From the IMG/VR virus record IMGVR_UViG_3300009436_000123, positions 1 to 22,328 of that record: DNA of 22,328 nucleotides, one strand, 5' to 3'. Below the pieces are notes generated by a model. That model made no database searches, had not been told where the DNA came from, and saw nothing but the letters and a program-made list of their open reading frames with translations. How positions within the stretch are numbered: the stretch's first letter is position 1; the number at the start of each line of letters is the position of its first letter. Below are positions 22,155 through 22,328 of this stretch, piece after piece. The stretch comes from a virus. Position numbers and translations under genes: made by a program.

Positions 22155-22328
22155 ATGAAGCTTACACTACAAATAGATACCACTCAAATCACAATCGAGA
22201 CAGATTACACACCAGCACTAACGGAGACCGTCGAACATCTGTACAGGCTCTGTGTCTGTTCTGGGTTCAGCCCTACAGGAGCCGCAGAAGCCTTCGTTGA
22301 ACGAGGTAATGATATGCTTGAGGCGGAA
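22155..22328 (+). CDS. Small protein, cut by the window end
   Basis: The frame stays open from the ATG at 22155 to the last base, giving 58 residues without a stop. The sequence begins MKLTLQIDTTQITIETDYTP, a beta-type start, followed by a helix (ETVEHLYRLCVCSGFSPTGA) and EAFVERGNDMLEAE. No family is recognised from this fragment. It begins after CAAATAATATG and the 15-bp-period repeat. Confidence 0.75.
   Translation, partial: MKLTLQIDTTQITIETDYTPALTETVEHLYRLCVCSGFSPTGAAEAFVERGNDMLEAE

Noticed and set aside
1-22328. Diversity-generating retroelement, prompted by the Bordetella phage-like gene Bbp19
   Set aside because: No reverse transcriptase and no template/variable repeat pair is visible in the window.

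Overview
The window looks like part of the genome of a short-tailed dsDNA phage (podovirus), or a prophage of one. The first 14.5 kb, all on the minus strand, is a complete virion-assembly module. Read 5'->3' on that strand it runs: small terminase, large terminase, a small protein, a proline-tract protein, portal, Bbp19-like protein, scaffold, major capsid, probable decoration protein, tail adaptor (T7 gp11 type), tail nozzle (T7 gp12 type), a cupin-fold protein, and two internal/ejection proteins (T7 gp14-like and a large one). Most junctions are short overlaps (TAATG or ATGA). Two clear rho-independent hairpins set off the capsid genes: one after the scaffold (9119-9164), one after the decoration gene (7462-7500). 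No RNA polymerase, integrase, tRNA or CRISPR array is visible.

From about 15.95 kb to the end, all genes are on the plus strand. They form a run of small accessory or early genes, mostly of unknown function, often joined by ATGA overlaps. Several resemble small conserved phage proteins I recall, but only the lysozyme-like protein at 21668-22030 has an assignable function. Others include small membrane proteins, a Lys/Ala/Thr-rich basic protein and a large basic/acidic protein. The last gene is cut by the window edge.

The two blocks diverge from a 1.4 kb region (14536-15951) with no convincing gene, which is very unusual in a genome this dense. It has three parts. (1) 14619-14849 is a cluster of CTACCA/TGGTAG boxes in a large imperfect inverted repeat centred near 14733, which looks like an origin or control region. 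(2) 14935-15390 is a C-rich, G-poor, minisatellite-like stretch. (3) 15390-15885 is densely tiled with nested hairpins, including long-range stems, and looks like a large structured non-coding RNA of about 490 nt. This is the strongest candidate for something undescribed.

Translation starts are also unusual. Many genes on both strands lack a Shine-Dalgarno sequence and begin with AATATTATG or a close variant. Three plus-strand starts directly follow G-poor direct repeats with a 15-bp period. This suggests a host with SD-independent initiation (Bacteroidota and some PVC-group bacteria are possibilities), but the host cannot be fixed from this window. All functional names rest on sequence reading and gene order alone.
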